This document shows, piece after piece, positions 22,491 to 34,481 of a stretch of DNA of 64,000 bases (position 1 is its first letter; every line of letters begins with the position of its first letter). Position numbers and translations under genes: made by a program. Below the pieces are notes generated by a model that worked only from the letters and a program-made list of their open reading frames with translations, was not told the origin of the DNA and ran no database searches. Origin of the DNA: Turnera subulata. Lineage: Eukaryota > Streptophyta > Magnoliopsida > Malpighiales > Passifloraceae. The stretch is taken from assembly GCA_028386065.3 (NCBI GenBank), contig JAKUCV010001738.1, forward strand, positions 286,575-350,574, written 5' to 3'.

Positions 22491-23915
22491 TTCTAACACA
22501 GCCTTAATCACGTTTCTTAATTTGGCCAATCATACTGTGCCTACATTCATCAATAGATGTAGGTTCATGACCCTCATTTTATTTAGCGCTACATTATAAA
22601 TAAAACAAGTATTCCGTCGACGGTTATTGCACGTTGGTTCCATCTCATTCCTGACACTACAATTGAGATCTCATCATTTTCATTTATTTTAGGTACCTGT
22701 GTTACTTCTGGAACTTTATCAATGGTGTCAGGAACCTCTTTTGGAGGATTTCTCTCTTCTTGAGGATTTTTAATCTGAATCTCTACTAGAGGTCTCAACT
22801 TCTCACTGGGGCCATCTTATCTCTTTGCTCCTTTTTCTCTATCGAGAATTTCGTTTTCTTTGGAACCGAGTATATTCTACGCTTCTGGCGCATTTTTGAT
22901 TCATTTGCATACTGTACTTGTTCTTCTAGAACATTAATTTGAACAGAAACATTTGCAGCTAGTATATGAGATTTGGTCACTTTATGTGTCTGGCAATTTC
23001 ATATCAATTTTCCTGCAAAATGAATCATCTTTTGAACTTCAAGTTCACACTCACTTGTTTGAGGATCAACAACCATACGTTGATAATGCATTTCAATAAT
23101 ATATTGATCCAGCTGCTTATTTTCTCCCCCTGATGTTGGGTAAACTCTTTCATCAAATTAACAATAAACAAATCTCCAATCATTACTCAATGGTTTCAAT
23201 TACATTGTAATTGATGGAGATTCATACCCAACATATATTCCCAATCTTCTTTAAGGACCGATTTTATTATGCTTTGGTGGAGCATTATATACTGTACAAC
23301 CAATGGTCCGAAGATGGGAGTTACTAGGTTCGTGACCATAAACCAATTAAATGGGGAGACCTTATGATAACTTGTTGGCTTGATGCACACAAGTGCTGCT
23401 GCATGTAAAATACAATTTTCTCAAACAGTAATATTTCATTAGCAATGGTCCTGCAATCAATTGTCAAATATTCCCCCAGATCTGTTTGGGTTTATTTCCA
23501 ATGATATACATTATCCATTGAAGAAATATACCAGCATTATCTAGACATATAGTCTAATAACATAAGTAGGGATATGTACCCGCAAGTGGCTTAATCATTA
23601 AAATAAGTGCGCACAATGTCAACTTGCGTCACATAATAGACCATCTAGTCGATGCATCATAAAAATTACCTAGATGGTCAACACGGCGGATTTATTAGTC
23701 CGCATACATGTCCCTGAATTATTTCCAAACTTGCTGGTGATTCTAGGCCAATTTCATCTTAGGAAGGCCGTATAATTAATTTTGCAGCAAATAAACATAT
23801 GGAAATTCATTGATTGTAAAACTTCTGATTTTTCAATGAATGACCAAATAAATTTCGAGCATCATCATTGATTCGGGATGGCCCAACCGGTCATGCCAAA
23901 CAATAAATCTATGAA

Positions 23916-24142
23916 CCAACTTCAAGTTGGTGCCAGCTTCAGGCTGCTATTTATGTGCCAGCTTCAGGCTGGATATGATAACTTGGGAAATTATTTACCA
24001 GCTTCTGGTTGGTGCATAATAGCTATAAGTTACATATCTATCAGCCAACTTCTAGTTAGTCTCAGCTTCGGGCTGTGTAAATTGTGTATTTAATAACTTA
24101 AAAATGCTAGCTTTAGGCTAGTGTATTCCAGCTTCTGGCTGG
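23916..24142. repeat. Array of CCAGCTTCNGGCTGG palindromes in copia-1
   Basis: Eight versions of a 15-bp imperfect palindrome lie at 23916, 23933, 23958, 23998, 24045, 24062, about 24105 and 24128. Several vary on both arms in a matched way (CCAACTTCAAGTTGG, CCAGCTTCAGGCTGG, GCTAGCTTTAGGCTAG), so pairing is largely kept while sequence drifts. Spacing is irregular, 17-47 bases. Confidence 0.75.
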
Positions 24143-24448
24143 ATATAGTAAGTTTTTATTACTTGAATATTTATGTAGCACAATCTACAAAATAACGCTG
24201 GTAAACATTCTGCGACTTGCTTGTTAGCTACGGCAATAGCCTTTTAATATAGAGATATTCAGCATCTCATTCACATATCGTCTCAATACAATATTCGCTC
24301 GAAAATTTCCGAGCAGAACTCGTTTTTCACAGTTTATTCATCTGCTGTAGGGGTACATAGGTAGGTGCAACAGCATTCACATACAGTTTTCACGTTTAAT
24401 AACACACTCCCCCTTGAATGCTGTTGCACTTTGGGTAGGAGAAATTTT

Positions 24449-24697
24449 ACTCTTCAGGAGTATAAGAAAATTCAAGCTCTTCCAGAGCGTAAACATTTTA
24501 CTCTTCCGGAGCACGTTATTCTATAATAAAATTTGTGCTTTTCTAGAGCTTAAATATGTGCTCTTCAAGAGCATAGTAAAACTTGTGCTCGTCCAAAGCT
24601 TAATATATACTTTTCTAAAATATAATGAAAATTATGCTCTTCTGGAGCTTAAATATATACTCTTCTAGAGCGTAGTAAACTTATGTCCTTCTGGAGC
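24449..24697. repeat. Array of GCTCTTCNNGAGC palindromes at ~25-bp period in copia-1
   Basis: Ten versions of a 13-bp palindrome occur at about 24449, 24475, 24500, 24536, 24560, 24587, 24610, 24636, 24660 and 24685, nearly all 23-27 bases apart. Centres differ (CAGG, CCAG, CTAG, CAAG, CTGG), and some arms change together (ACTCTTCAGGAGT). Two further copies lie at about 25065 and 25081. The spacers are AT-rich and partly similar (AATATATAC, TAGTAAAAC). Confidence 0.8.
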
Positions 24698-26569
24698 ATA
24701 TTAATCCTCTTCTCATTTTTGAGGTTGTACTATCATATGTTACATATGACATATTCCGTTTGAGTTTTAGAGTCAACGTTGTACCCAATAGGTAAACAAT
24801 TATTTCAACTTATGTATGAGAACAATTCCTCTATGCGAATGTTCTCCTGTACTGGATCCATTATGCAATAATATACATGTTTTCCATTAACCTTGCCGTT
24901 GTCATAACCTTCATGGTCATAATAGTTAGAATAATTTTATCCTCTTTCTACGGCAACAGGCACAATTATAATTATGCTGTCTCATTCACTTCAGGGAATG
25001 GAGCAGAATCGATTTGATGGGATCCGTAATAATTTCCTTTATTACTGTAAATATGAATATTTTGTACTCTTCAAGAGTATATGCTCTTCTGGGGCGTGTT
25101 AATCTTATTCTCATTTTGAGATTATACTTTCATATGAATAATTTCCGTTTATTAAATACGGAATACATCATTGCATTGTCTTCAGGACAAATGCCCGAGC
25201 CATTATTCGAGGAACGACAGTTTCATATTCACATTTAAAAATTAAGCAGTAATAAAGATAAACATAATGTAATAAAATATAATAATTAATAAGTAAACAG
25301 AACATAAAAATAAATTCAATCAATATATATATATGCTTACTCGATAAAGGCGGCTTTGCCGGCCAACAAAAAGATAAGGCGGCTTGGCTGGCCAATATTA
25401 AATACTAAGCAAATTAACAAATGCTAATATCATGGTCATCATCTTGACCAAACATGGTTTCATCAATATTAGATTTGTCCTTCAGGGATACTTGATGACC
25501 ATTTTTTCAATGTCTTGTTATAAGGCCTGTTTGTGACCAATTGAAAGTTCATAATCATGACCAAAATTATCATGTACAATCGCATTCACTTAAGGTGCAT
25601 AAACTTGCAATAAAATTTCGGGAGAGTATTCATCCTCTGGTGGTCACATTTTTTTTCATTTTTTTTTTCAAAGATCTACAGGATCTTTTGACAGTAAGAC
25701 ATCCAGTCTTTGCTTTATTTTCCTTTTATTGAGTCTTCTAGACTCTTTTATTTAGTCTTCCAGACTATCAACATTAATGCCCATGATAAATTTCTTCCGG
25801 AAATTTTAAGGGCCTCCAATAACATAATTCAAAAAAAAAATAAATAAAAGACTTAATTAAAATAAATAAGCGTGGGCCTTATATTAATTAGCCCAAAAAA
25901 TAAATAACCGAAAGTTAAATGTGATGGGCCTTGTACGAGCCCAAGCACAACGTAAATGAAATTAAAGCGAGAAATTTAAATGTAATGGGCCTTTTAATAG
26001 CCCAATCGTAATTTAAATAAAAAAATATAAAATATGCTTACTCGATAAATCTTTCAGTAATAATAATATAATATGTACACATAAAATGCACATAAATTGA
26101 TAAGCATGAGATACTAATGTTGTACCGTAAATTAAATATTAATCTGGCTCAGTTATGTCTCGGGTTAATTTATCATTATCATTATTTTAACTGTTTCCCG
26201 TAAAAAAAAAACTGTAATCATCAATAAGCAAATAAAAGCGTTAGGTTCCATCAGATTTAGACGATTCTGTGGCAATATAATTAAACAAGGCATAATATAG
26301 AGCCTTAATCTTTACTAAAAGCATATTATAGTGATAATCATAATCATATTATATATATAGTACCGTTCAAATTATTAGCCATCCTAATCATATTATTGTC
26401 TGAGAATGTCCTTTACCATTTAATTATTTCCCAACATTCAAATAATTAAATTATCAAACCAATAAAACATAAGTAACTTTACTAGCCCATTTAATTATTT
26501 TATTTATCAGTCCATTAAGTTAAGTTAAACTTACCATTACTCGGTAAAATCTAATTCTGCAGCAAACGC

Positions 26570-27010
26570 CCATGGTTTGAAGACGTCTTCGACCGGGCGA
26601 CGGCACAACGGCAGGAAGGACGAGAGCGGCTGGTGGCGGTGCGAGGCCGGCAGGCGAAGGCGGGGAAGATGAACGGCGCAAACAGGGGCAGCTGCAGGCG
26701 GACGAGAGGCGACACCGGGAGGAGGTCGCGAGCGGCGGTCGACATAGCTCGAGCAGCGGCTGCTGTGCACGGTGGTGGCTGACAGCGCCGTCGCGAGGGA
26801 GAATTGAGTCCACGGTGGCTACTCCAACGGCGCGAGGCGGCGAGAGAAAAGAAGCGGGTCGTCGGACTCGCCGTCGGGTCATGTCCTCCTGGCGGCGCGT
26901 CCGGCGGCAGAAAAGGGAGGAGAAGGCGCCGTCAAGATCGCGACGGCGTGAGGAAGCGGCCTGAGGGGGCAGTGCGACGAGCAGCAGCACAGAATGCTTT
27001 CGGGTGAAAA
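26570..27010 (-). other. GC-rich leader island of copia-1
   Basis: This block is clearly GC- and CpG-rich within AT-rich surroundings. It keeps long open frames in several phases on both strands (minus 26520-27038, plus 26804-27007), which is what GC-rich, stop-poor DNA gives by chance. Its arginine-, serine- and proline-rich translations match no family I know. It sits just inside the primer-site end of the element, so it is 5' leader of the transcript. Confidence 0.55.
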
Positions 27011-27121
27011 GTAACCGAGGGGTGACGACACTGTTCACTCGGTTTTCCTTTTTTTTCCTTTTCTGTTTAGTTTTCTCCTGGTTTTCTTGCTCTGGGTAGA
27101 GACGTTATCGTGCTGATAACG

Positions 27122-27290
27122 TGTTGTAAACAAAGTGTTTAAAATTGATGGAAGAAGAAGAAGTATAATGAGAAAGAACATGGCAGAGGAGAGGAAAAAG
27201 AGAGGAAGAGCAGCCTCATTTCATTTCACATAACCCGGTATTAAACCCGGTATTAATACAAAGAGGTAGGTGTAATAACATCCACCTAAT
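27122..27290 (-). repeat. Copia-1 right (5') LTR
   Basis: This matches the left LTR from TGTTGTAAACA onward, but it has a duplicated ACCCGGTATTA segment near 27230-27250 and loses similarity after CACCTAATA, near 27290. On its inner side, 27099-27120 holds a perfect short hairpin (ACGTTATC-GTGCT-GATAACGT) where the primer-binding site should be. Confidence 0.75.
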
Positions 27291-27644
27291 AGACTCACAA
27301 CGATATAATTGAATCTAAATAGCTAGTTGCCACAATATTATAATACTGAGATCGTATTTGGTTAAAGGTCTCTAGTTTTATTCCCAATGGTTGCCTCCAA
27401 AGAAAAAGGTAATTTTATATTTGACCAAAGGAAATTGTTTATACAAATAAATTGGCCATGGACGGATAAAATCTAAGGTTAAGTTTAAGATGACCATACT
27501 TATGTAGTTTGTGTCAAAATATATGATTGACAAGTAAAAAAGAACTACGAATATCCTCTTTCCCTCCCACCAAAATTATCTAGTCACTTTTACCAAAGGC
27601 TTAAACACATGTCCTGTCCTGGCCAAAAGGATGGGGGTAGAAAT
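27291..27644. other. Spacer between copia-1 and a LINE fragment
   Basis: This is AT-rich sequence without a recognisable gene or repeat. It could include the decayed outer end of the copia-1 right LTR. Confidence 0.4.
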
Positions 27645-28258
27645 GCATTTATTTATTTATTTTCGCATAAAGGTCATTTGGTGTAAACCGGGAAAGTATA
27701 TTAATACTTAAAACTGAAGTTACAACTCTACAAAATCAGAAGATTACACTCTGCTTCCTGCTGATAACAGGCTAATAATTACATCTGGCGGAGAGCTTAA
27801 CATGGTCAGACCCATACCAACCTTTGGACTTAAGGAGGCTAGAGAATGAGCTGCAAGATTTGCTTCCTTGTGTACAAAATTTAAAGACCAGCCGACATGG
27901 GACTCCAATGATACCTGAATGCGCTCCACCAGTGGCAGCAGTTCAAAGTCCCAATCGAAGTCCTCCATCAGCCACCTTACCGTGGCATGATCATCTGATT
28001 CAAGGCAAAGACATTGAATACCCATGGACTCGGCCACTTCCAGGCCTTTCAAAATGGCACACAGTTGGGCTCCATATTTGAGTGCATTAGTTTCCACATA
28101 AACAAAACCAGATATCCAGTTTCCAAGGTAATCCTTGCAAATTCCCCCTGTTTCATAGCGCGAGCAGCCCGGCGTCGAAATGTGCGCTACATTGAACTTA
28201 AATGAACCTTGTAGCGGGGGTACCCAATTCCAAGGAAGAGCTGGGGTCAGGGCCCCAA
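27645..28258 (-). pseudogene. 3' end of a plant LINE with RNase H domain
   Basis: The minus-strand frame 28097-27744 reads as the RNase H-like domain at the end of many plant LINEs (LKGLEVAESMG, LESDD, NFVHKEANLAAHSLAS). Upstream, a second frame gives NWVPPLQGSFKFNV, the usual start of this domain, up to about 28258. A frameshift separates the two. TTTATTTATTTATTTT at about 27645 may be the tail. The RT is absent, so the insertion is heavily 5'-truncated or broken. Confidence 0.75.
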
Positions 28259-28304
28259 TCCTTGGAATTGGGTACCCCCGCTACAAGGTTCATTTAAGTT
28301 CAAT
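28191..28304. repeat. Perfect 46-bp inverted repeat with 22-base loop
   Basis: The left arm 28191-28236 and right arm 28259-28304 are exact reverse complements by my reading. The loop, 28237-28258, itself contains TGGGG...CCCCA. The left arm plus loop continues the LINE RNase H reading frame, so the right arm is an inverted copy of LINE sequence. Confidence 0.85.
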
Positions 28305-28655
28305 TATCTAGGCAGAAATGCAATTGCCAAATCTAACCAGGCATGCTGGCATGGCACTAAAAATTATCTGCTTCCTTCCATTGGGATCACTAGATAGAGT
28401 CATAGAGACAATATGGGCAGTAGAGCCAATACAACACACACATACGTGGCAGTTTTCTCATGGGCTACAAAGGACTATTATCTCACACAAGCTGTCTAAT
28501 CAGCTTACTGGTGAGGTTCATAAAAATCCTTCAACAATTAACCAATGATTTCAAATTCTGGAAATAAACATGAAATCAGAAGTACAACATCCAGAAAAGT
28601 ACAGTATCCAGAAGCGGTATTACAGTTCTGTTCTGTCTGAATAATCCTACTACTA

Positions 28656-31568
28656 ATGATCATGACAATATTACTACAAAACTCTATTAACTTCTTCCCC
28701 GTGAAGGTTTTCCATGACCATGAACACAAAAGACCCGTTCATGCTCACTCTCCGCCAAGCTCAAAGATTGCTCCTTTTGAACACAATAGGTTCCAATTGA
28801 GGGTCTTCGATGAGCGAGGGAATGGTTTGGTAGTAGGGGCTGGAAAAGATGGAATTTTGGTTAGAGAAGATGGGTGGGAGAGGGAGAGGATCAGAAGGAG
28901 GAAAAAGAGAGTGGTAAAGGTGAGGTTTTTCGGGTCCAACAATGGTGGTGGCGGCGGTGGTGGAGATAATAGTGGAACTGTAAGGCTTTTGGGTAATATT
29001 GCTTTGGCTATTGGGTTGACTTATCTTTCTATGACTGGTCAGCTTGGTTGGGTTTTTGATGCTGTTGGCTATGTTTTCGATGCTGTTGTTTCACTTTCGG
29101 TGCGCCATCTTCTCCCTCTACTCTCCCTCCGCGAGCTTGTGTTTCTATTTGTGCTTCTGTTTTGCTTTAAGAAATCTTTTGGATCATTAATTGCTGAATT
29201 ATACTCTGTTTTTTGCTGGTGACGAAGTGGTGCGCTACTAGTGGACATGTATACTGGAGCCTAACATGAGTTCTATGGCTGCACTATGACCTATTATGTT
29301 CCTACCGAATTGAAGCCTATTAGCACAATTATTGCAACTTTTTGCTAAACACGATTTACCAAGTCATGCCTCATGGTACTCCAAACTTTCTTTTTAGTAT
29401 CTTTGTCCGTTGCAAGGAAGGACTTGAAGCCAAGTGATCGCTAGTTGATACGCGAGATTCGTTATAGTTTGGAGAATTTAGTTGCTGTTGCTTGATCTAT
29501 GTTTGTTATACTGCAGTGCAGACCTGATAGCATATTTCACAATCCAATTCTTCCTCAATATTTCAAATTTTATCCAAGTTGACCTGCAGATGATATTATT
29601 CTTGTTTATGACTTTATATTGCCGCACTGCTAAAAATTTATAGGGTAGACAATATTTTGTCTGATTGCGCCACCAACTGGTTCTTTAAAGTTCACAGGAT
29701 CTAATTGTGCGTGAATGCAATCAACTCTTTTGGCATTCCCGTTTCCTTGTTGGGTGAAAGTAATACCTTTCTCAAAAGTTATGTCATCCACATCATGCAG
29801 TTTTTTCCATCTGTTTTCAATTATAGACCCTGGAGTACCTATTGTCAAAGCAATTCATGGCTTTTCATCCTGCAGCTCCTTGCAGTTCTTCTACCTATTT
29901 TTGGCTTGGGAGCATTGATCTGGTGGACAGGACGAGACATTCTTCAAGACGCGGTGAGCTTTTGAACTTGAAGTTCCTCTTGCAGTTTTCCTTCAACCAT
30001 TTTTTCCCCCCCTCAAGTGATGCTGTGTTCCTGGATGTCTGTGTTCGTTTGTTATTCTCTATTTTATACTGGAACTTTGAAACCAATTTTTGATGTGTTG
30101 GTATTTAAAGTTCATAGCCATTTGAAGTAACTTATCATCTGCTGCTTGCATGATTTATTTTCTGTCTTCTGGTGTTCAAATGCAGTGCCCCAACTGCGGG
30201 AATGAGTTTCGGGTTTTCAAGTAAGGGCATGAACATCATGAAGCTTTTGTGCAATAGTTTCTCATTGTATGTTGTTTCGCTTGAATCATACACTTATCTT
30301 TCGCAGATCTACTCTCAATGATGAATTGCAGCTTTGCCCCTTTTGTAGTCAGCCATTCTCAGGTGAAAGCTAACCCATGGATTTGTCATTCTTATGATTC
30401 TAGATGCTAGAATTGATTTCTGAACTCCTAGTTTTACTACGCATGGACCTGGACAAACACACATACAATTTGCATTCCCATCCGTTAGATTTCTTGTAAT
30501 ATTACAATCTTGATGAGGGGAAACTACAACCTGAGAGATCAACTTCAAAATGGCTATTTTGACCGCCGTGGCTGCACCTTTCTTATATCCAATCAAGTGC
30601 TCTGCAGCTTGTTATCCAGCATCTTCCATGTGGTGTATCTTTGTCCATGCCTTTTTTTGGGACGAGGGTCCATTGCACTATCTTGTTGCCCCTCACATAA
30701 TTGGTGAACCCACTTGTTATATTCTGCGACACTTTCCACCTGAGTCCACTTCCTTCTCAGTCTTAAGCACATGATTGAGGTTTTGGATCCTTCAATAGTT
30801 GATAAGGATAGCAGTTCCTAGATTAATTAAGGTTTGAATTCTCCACAGTTGATACTTTCAGGCAGCTCACCCAATGCTGCCTCATTGTTTTGTTCCTAGA
30901 AAGGAAACAATGATGTCCCGTTAAAAAGTGAAAAGCTTGTCGTTGGGGACGGTTCAAAGGTCATATCTAGTCATGGACATTTCTTTGTTGCCCCTTCTCA
31001 ACTTAAGATGTTCACTTGTGCCCTTCGTGAGAACATATTTTACGATGCTTCTTTCTTGAATTTCAGTGGTCGGTGATGAGTTCGTGAGGGATTCTAGGAA
31101 GTTTTCCAAAAAATCATCTTCATTTGGGCAAGCATTCAGTGATTTCTATCCTGGCTCTGAAAAAGGTTCTCCTTGCAAATCCTGCTGTTTTCTTCTCCTC
31201 CTTCTAAAATGTGATGTGTTGAGTTCAATTGATTCGGTGCAAAACTTGTTATAGTTCATAAATATAAGTGCTGGCTTCTAGTCGATCAACTGCCACACTT
31301 AGGACTTGCAGGAACCTGGTTACGTGTAACTCTTTCTTGCTGCACTTCATTATCTTCAAGTGATTAGTTATCATAATCTGGGTTGCAGTTTATTCCTTAT
31401 GCGAAGTGGATATTACCTTCTGTATTGCTACTAACATGATATGTAGATATATTTCTGCATTATATTTGATGTTTCATGCCTATTGAAATTTTCACGATGA
31501 TTATCACAGGAAAGGATTCTTCTTCAGCGGTTCTAGACGTTGAAGCAGAAGTAAAAGATGCAGACTAG
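28656..31568 (+). CDS. Predicted small membrane protein with CxxC zinc ribbon (unknown function, possibly plastid)
   Basis: Six exons join in frame: 28656-29099, 29876-29953, 30186-30220, 30307-30362, 31067-31165 and 31510-31568 (771 nt, 256 residues). All introns are GT-AG. The N terminus is rich in His, Pro and Arg with a basic ERERIRRRKKRVVKV stretch and a run of glycines, so it may carry a plastid or mitochondrial transit peptide. Two hydrophobic segments follow (about residues 107-135 and 149-166), then two CxxC knuckles, CPNC (175-178) and CPFC (196-199), which together look like a zinc ribbon. The tail is soluble and acidic, ending VEAEVKDAD. I recognise the CPNCGNEF and CPFCSQPF layout as a plant-conserved type but cannot name it or its job. 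The first exon's donor (29100) and start ATG are my choice and less certain than the rest. Confidence 0.7.
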
Positions 31569-32779
31569 TCCTTACACCTGTCCTGGTTTGTTTCTGAAAT
31601 CCCTTAAGACTGTTTGATGATATATAAATGAAAATGGCATGCAGATTCTATTTGGTGCCACATACAATCAGTCTAGTGTCACTTCTCCATATTAAAGTCT
31701 TGAAAGTGGTTCTGACTAATCAAGTTCAATGAGTCTTGTAAGAACAGGACACGCAGAAAATGGGAATGGGAAGCAAAAAAACATTAAAGTTGTCACATAT
31801 TTTTGATAAATCCCGAAAGAACTTTTGGACATGGATGACACAATTGTAATCATCATCTTAGCACAAGAAGAATTATGGATGTGCGCCTTTTATGAAATCT
31901 CAGATCTTATTCTTTATGATTGTTTCTTGTCTTTTTCTCTCTTTTTCCTTCCTTTTTTCCACAACAGTGTCATATCTGGTATGTCGTCGACCCAGGTTGT
32001 TCTCCTAGTTTAGAGGATGGTATTGGTGCAAGTTTCCTGAATCAGAAAGTTATACTTCCCCATACAATATTCTCACCAAGATAAACTCGGCAAGCAATGG
32101 AGCATTTCAACTTTGTTCCAAGTTTTGACACTTTGCATATATTTAACCCCCTCGGGTCTGTATTTTAAGGAACCCCTCATTTTGGCAAATACTGAGAAAG
32201 TTATTTATTGTAAAATCTAAACAGCTTTGGTTTTCTAGTCTCGTTAATATACAGTATTTTTTTGTCGAGATATAGGCAAACATTACATTTAACACAAATG
32301 TTTAAAACATCAGAGCATGGAAGATTCACAAATAAATTCCAATTGTCGTCATCCCCTCGGGAATTATTGTACAAATCCCATATTTCACCATCCACCTTGG
32401 AATTATTATGTAAAAAAACATATCGCCCACAAAACTACTATGTGAAGGGGAGGAAGAGAGCAAGGAGAGAAACGATCAAAAATTAAATCACATTTCTCCC
32501 ATTCACCTTGAAATGCTCTGCACTCAAATTAGGAACAACATAGGTTTACAAATTTCGGCCTCCAATTCCCATTCTCAATTATCAGTTCCTCTCCTCAACC
32601 AATCACCACCTATCCTCCTTCTCCAAAACTATCCATACAAGGTAAGCAGAATGTTTTTGCCTCCCCATGATGATGTTCCTCTCCCTTTCAAGTATCTATA
32701 CACAGTGCCTAAATAATTTGAAAGTTTGTACGTCGCAATATAAACAAAAATTCAGAACGAAATATAACTCTTGCATGTC
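31569..32779. other. Spacer and 3' UTRs
   Basis: This holds the 3' UTR of the zinc-ribbon gene and, from the other strand, probably the 3' UTR or a last exon of the predicted mitochondrial gene. I see no convincing coding frame, RNA gene or transposon in it. Confidence 0.4.
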
Positions 32780-33084
32780 CTAAAAGAAGAGAAGGAACAT
32801 TTCTTGCATTAGGCTAGATAAACAAATGACTCTAGTGATGACTAACACAAACACCCATGAAGTGATGATAGGAGGAGGTACCTCTTCTGTTTTGTCTTTC
32901 ACCCCTCCAGTGAATAACTTGTATCCTCCATAGAAGAGTAATCCCCAACCAGCTAGCGAGACTATAACAAACTGTAACCCAATACAAAAGAAAAAAAAAA
33001 AAAAAGCTCTCAAGTTAACTAGAAACATAATTCCAACCTAATAGAAAATTCTTTCTCGAATAAAAACCAACCCCCCTTTTATTC

Positions 33085-33089
33085 AAGTA
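33085..33089. other. Copia-2 target-site duplication, left (AAGTA)
   Basis: AAGTA directly precedes the left LTR of copia-2. The same five bases follow the right LTR at 40492-40496. Confidence 0.9.
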
Positions 33090-33399
33090 TGAAGGATTAT
33101 CTATATACAGATATATAGAAATAGAAGACTTACTTGTAAGTCTAAAGGAACAAGCGGAAGCAGGATCTTGGAGCTCGGCTTGAATCACTGATCGGTGGAG
33201 GCCGCCACGGTGTAGTTGGATCGGTCTCCTAGTTCTCACAGTCTAAATCCCTAATCTCACTGTTTTCTCTATATGGTGTGTCTGACGACTTACTAATAAT
33301 ACCACATAATGGTATTATTTATAGAGCTCAACTAGGGTTAAATTAGGGTTACGTGGTGAGCACCCCATATGGGTGGACCCCACGCCCCTTTTTCCAACA
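33090..33399 (-). repeat. Copia-2 left (3') LTR
   Basis: The plus strand starts TGAAGGATTATC and ends TTTTTCCAACA. It pairs with 40180-40491. Confidence 0.93.
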
Positions 33400-33410
33400 T
33401 CTCCCACTCA

Positions 33411-34481
33411 CACATAATGGGAGTGCTCATATACACCAATAATGAGAAACACATTCTCATCAAAAACAGTAAATGCTCATACAGGGAAGTAGACCGTGCG
33501 ACCATCATACTAGAGAGCCATATGCTATACATCTGTTAGGAATATATAGCCTCTCATAAAAAAGCCAAAAGCTCTAAGTAGATCAAAAGAAGTATACAGG
33601 TACCCTAGATCATATCTCATTAGACATCTCCCGAATATCTCTTTTACACAGATACATTGTATTCACAATCATAACCATATGTCATAATTGGTGCACCGGT
33701 GAATACAAACTAATGAGATTACGGTAATGATCTTTCTCTTTTCGCGATCACCTTTAACCCAACTTAACTTGCTTTTCTAGACATGTCCCGCCAGACCAAA
33801 TCAGTGTCCATGGTCCTTTGGAAACACACTAAGATAGCAAACATCAAACTGAGTCTCAGGTACCTGATTGGAGTCCTGAGGGTACACAATAGTGCTACAA
33901 CAGAAGCTCAGGGTCTCACACAACAATAAGTGGAGATTATACTTATGTTAACCCATTTGGTCGGCAAAATGCACACATGGTATGAAACATGTGCTACAAC
34001 ATTATCTCCTTTCCCATGGAGTGTATATCCTTTTCCCGTAAGGAATGCTGTACAGATGGTATTCACATACCGTATGTATCCAAACTTGAGTTCCATGATC
34101 TACCATTCACTTGAACTCACATCTGGCTCATAAGGTAGACTAGATGAACATATTTCATCTTTTGAATGACCTTTTGTCATTACTCATTCGACGCATGTAG
34201 TTTTAAGTTGTAGGCTCTCAAAATTATCCATATGATAACTTTGCTTAAAACTCGTCTCATCTCCACTTATCACTAAGATAAGGAGGCGGTTACCTGTGTG
34301 AGAAGGCTAACCTCTTGTCTACTCGACATACTTTACAACAAAATAAATAACAGAGGAATATATACAACATCCATCCAAAAAGAAAGAACATGTATGTATG
34401 AAATTCATCTTTATTGATAATCAAAAGGAACATTAAATAGTCATGTGAACAATGGGAAGAAGAAGAAAAAAAATGAAATAT
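33411..34481 (-). other. Long non-coding 3' region of copia-2
   Basis: This ~1.07-kb stretch between the RNase H stop and the polypurine tract has no open frame of note on the element's strand. It is longer than usual for copia elements but shows no env-like or captured gene. Confidence 0.5.

Larger units (their letters stand above)
21162..27290 (-). mobile_element. Degraded Ty1-copia retrotransposon (copia-1)
   Basis: Near-identical direct repeats start at 21162 and 27122. On the minus strand a purine tract (CCAAGGGGGAG, 21343-21353) abuts the left LTR, and a primer-site-like region lies inside the right LTR, so the element reads right to left. Coding traces in order are integrase C-terminal pieces (about 23390-22980), a copia RT fragment (about 22214-22008, MDAVTAYIYGS and IYMRISEGF) and RNase H traces (about 21850-21600, DPHKAR-like). 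No frame is intact. About 3.7 kb between integrase and right LTR holds gag remnants, palindrome arrays and a GC-rich leader. I found no convincing target duplication. Confidence 0.82.

Noticed and set aside
26520..27038. 172-codon Arg/Ser/Pro-rich frame as a gene
   Set aside because: It lies in a GC-rich, stop-poor stretch with open frames on both strands, no family features, and a position inside the copia-1 leader.
28191..28304. MicroRNA precursor
   Set aside because: A perfect 46-bp stem made from LINE sequence lacks the bulges and conservation expected of a miRNA gene. Better explained as an inverted duplication.
33015..33239. Minus-strand frame 33239-33015 as the upstream exon of the predicted mitochondrial gene
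   Set aside because: Most of it is copia-2 LTR sequence; the real upstream exons lie beyond the element at 40673-41066.
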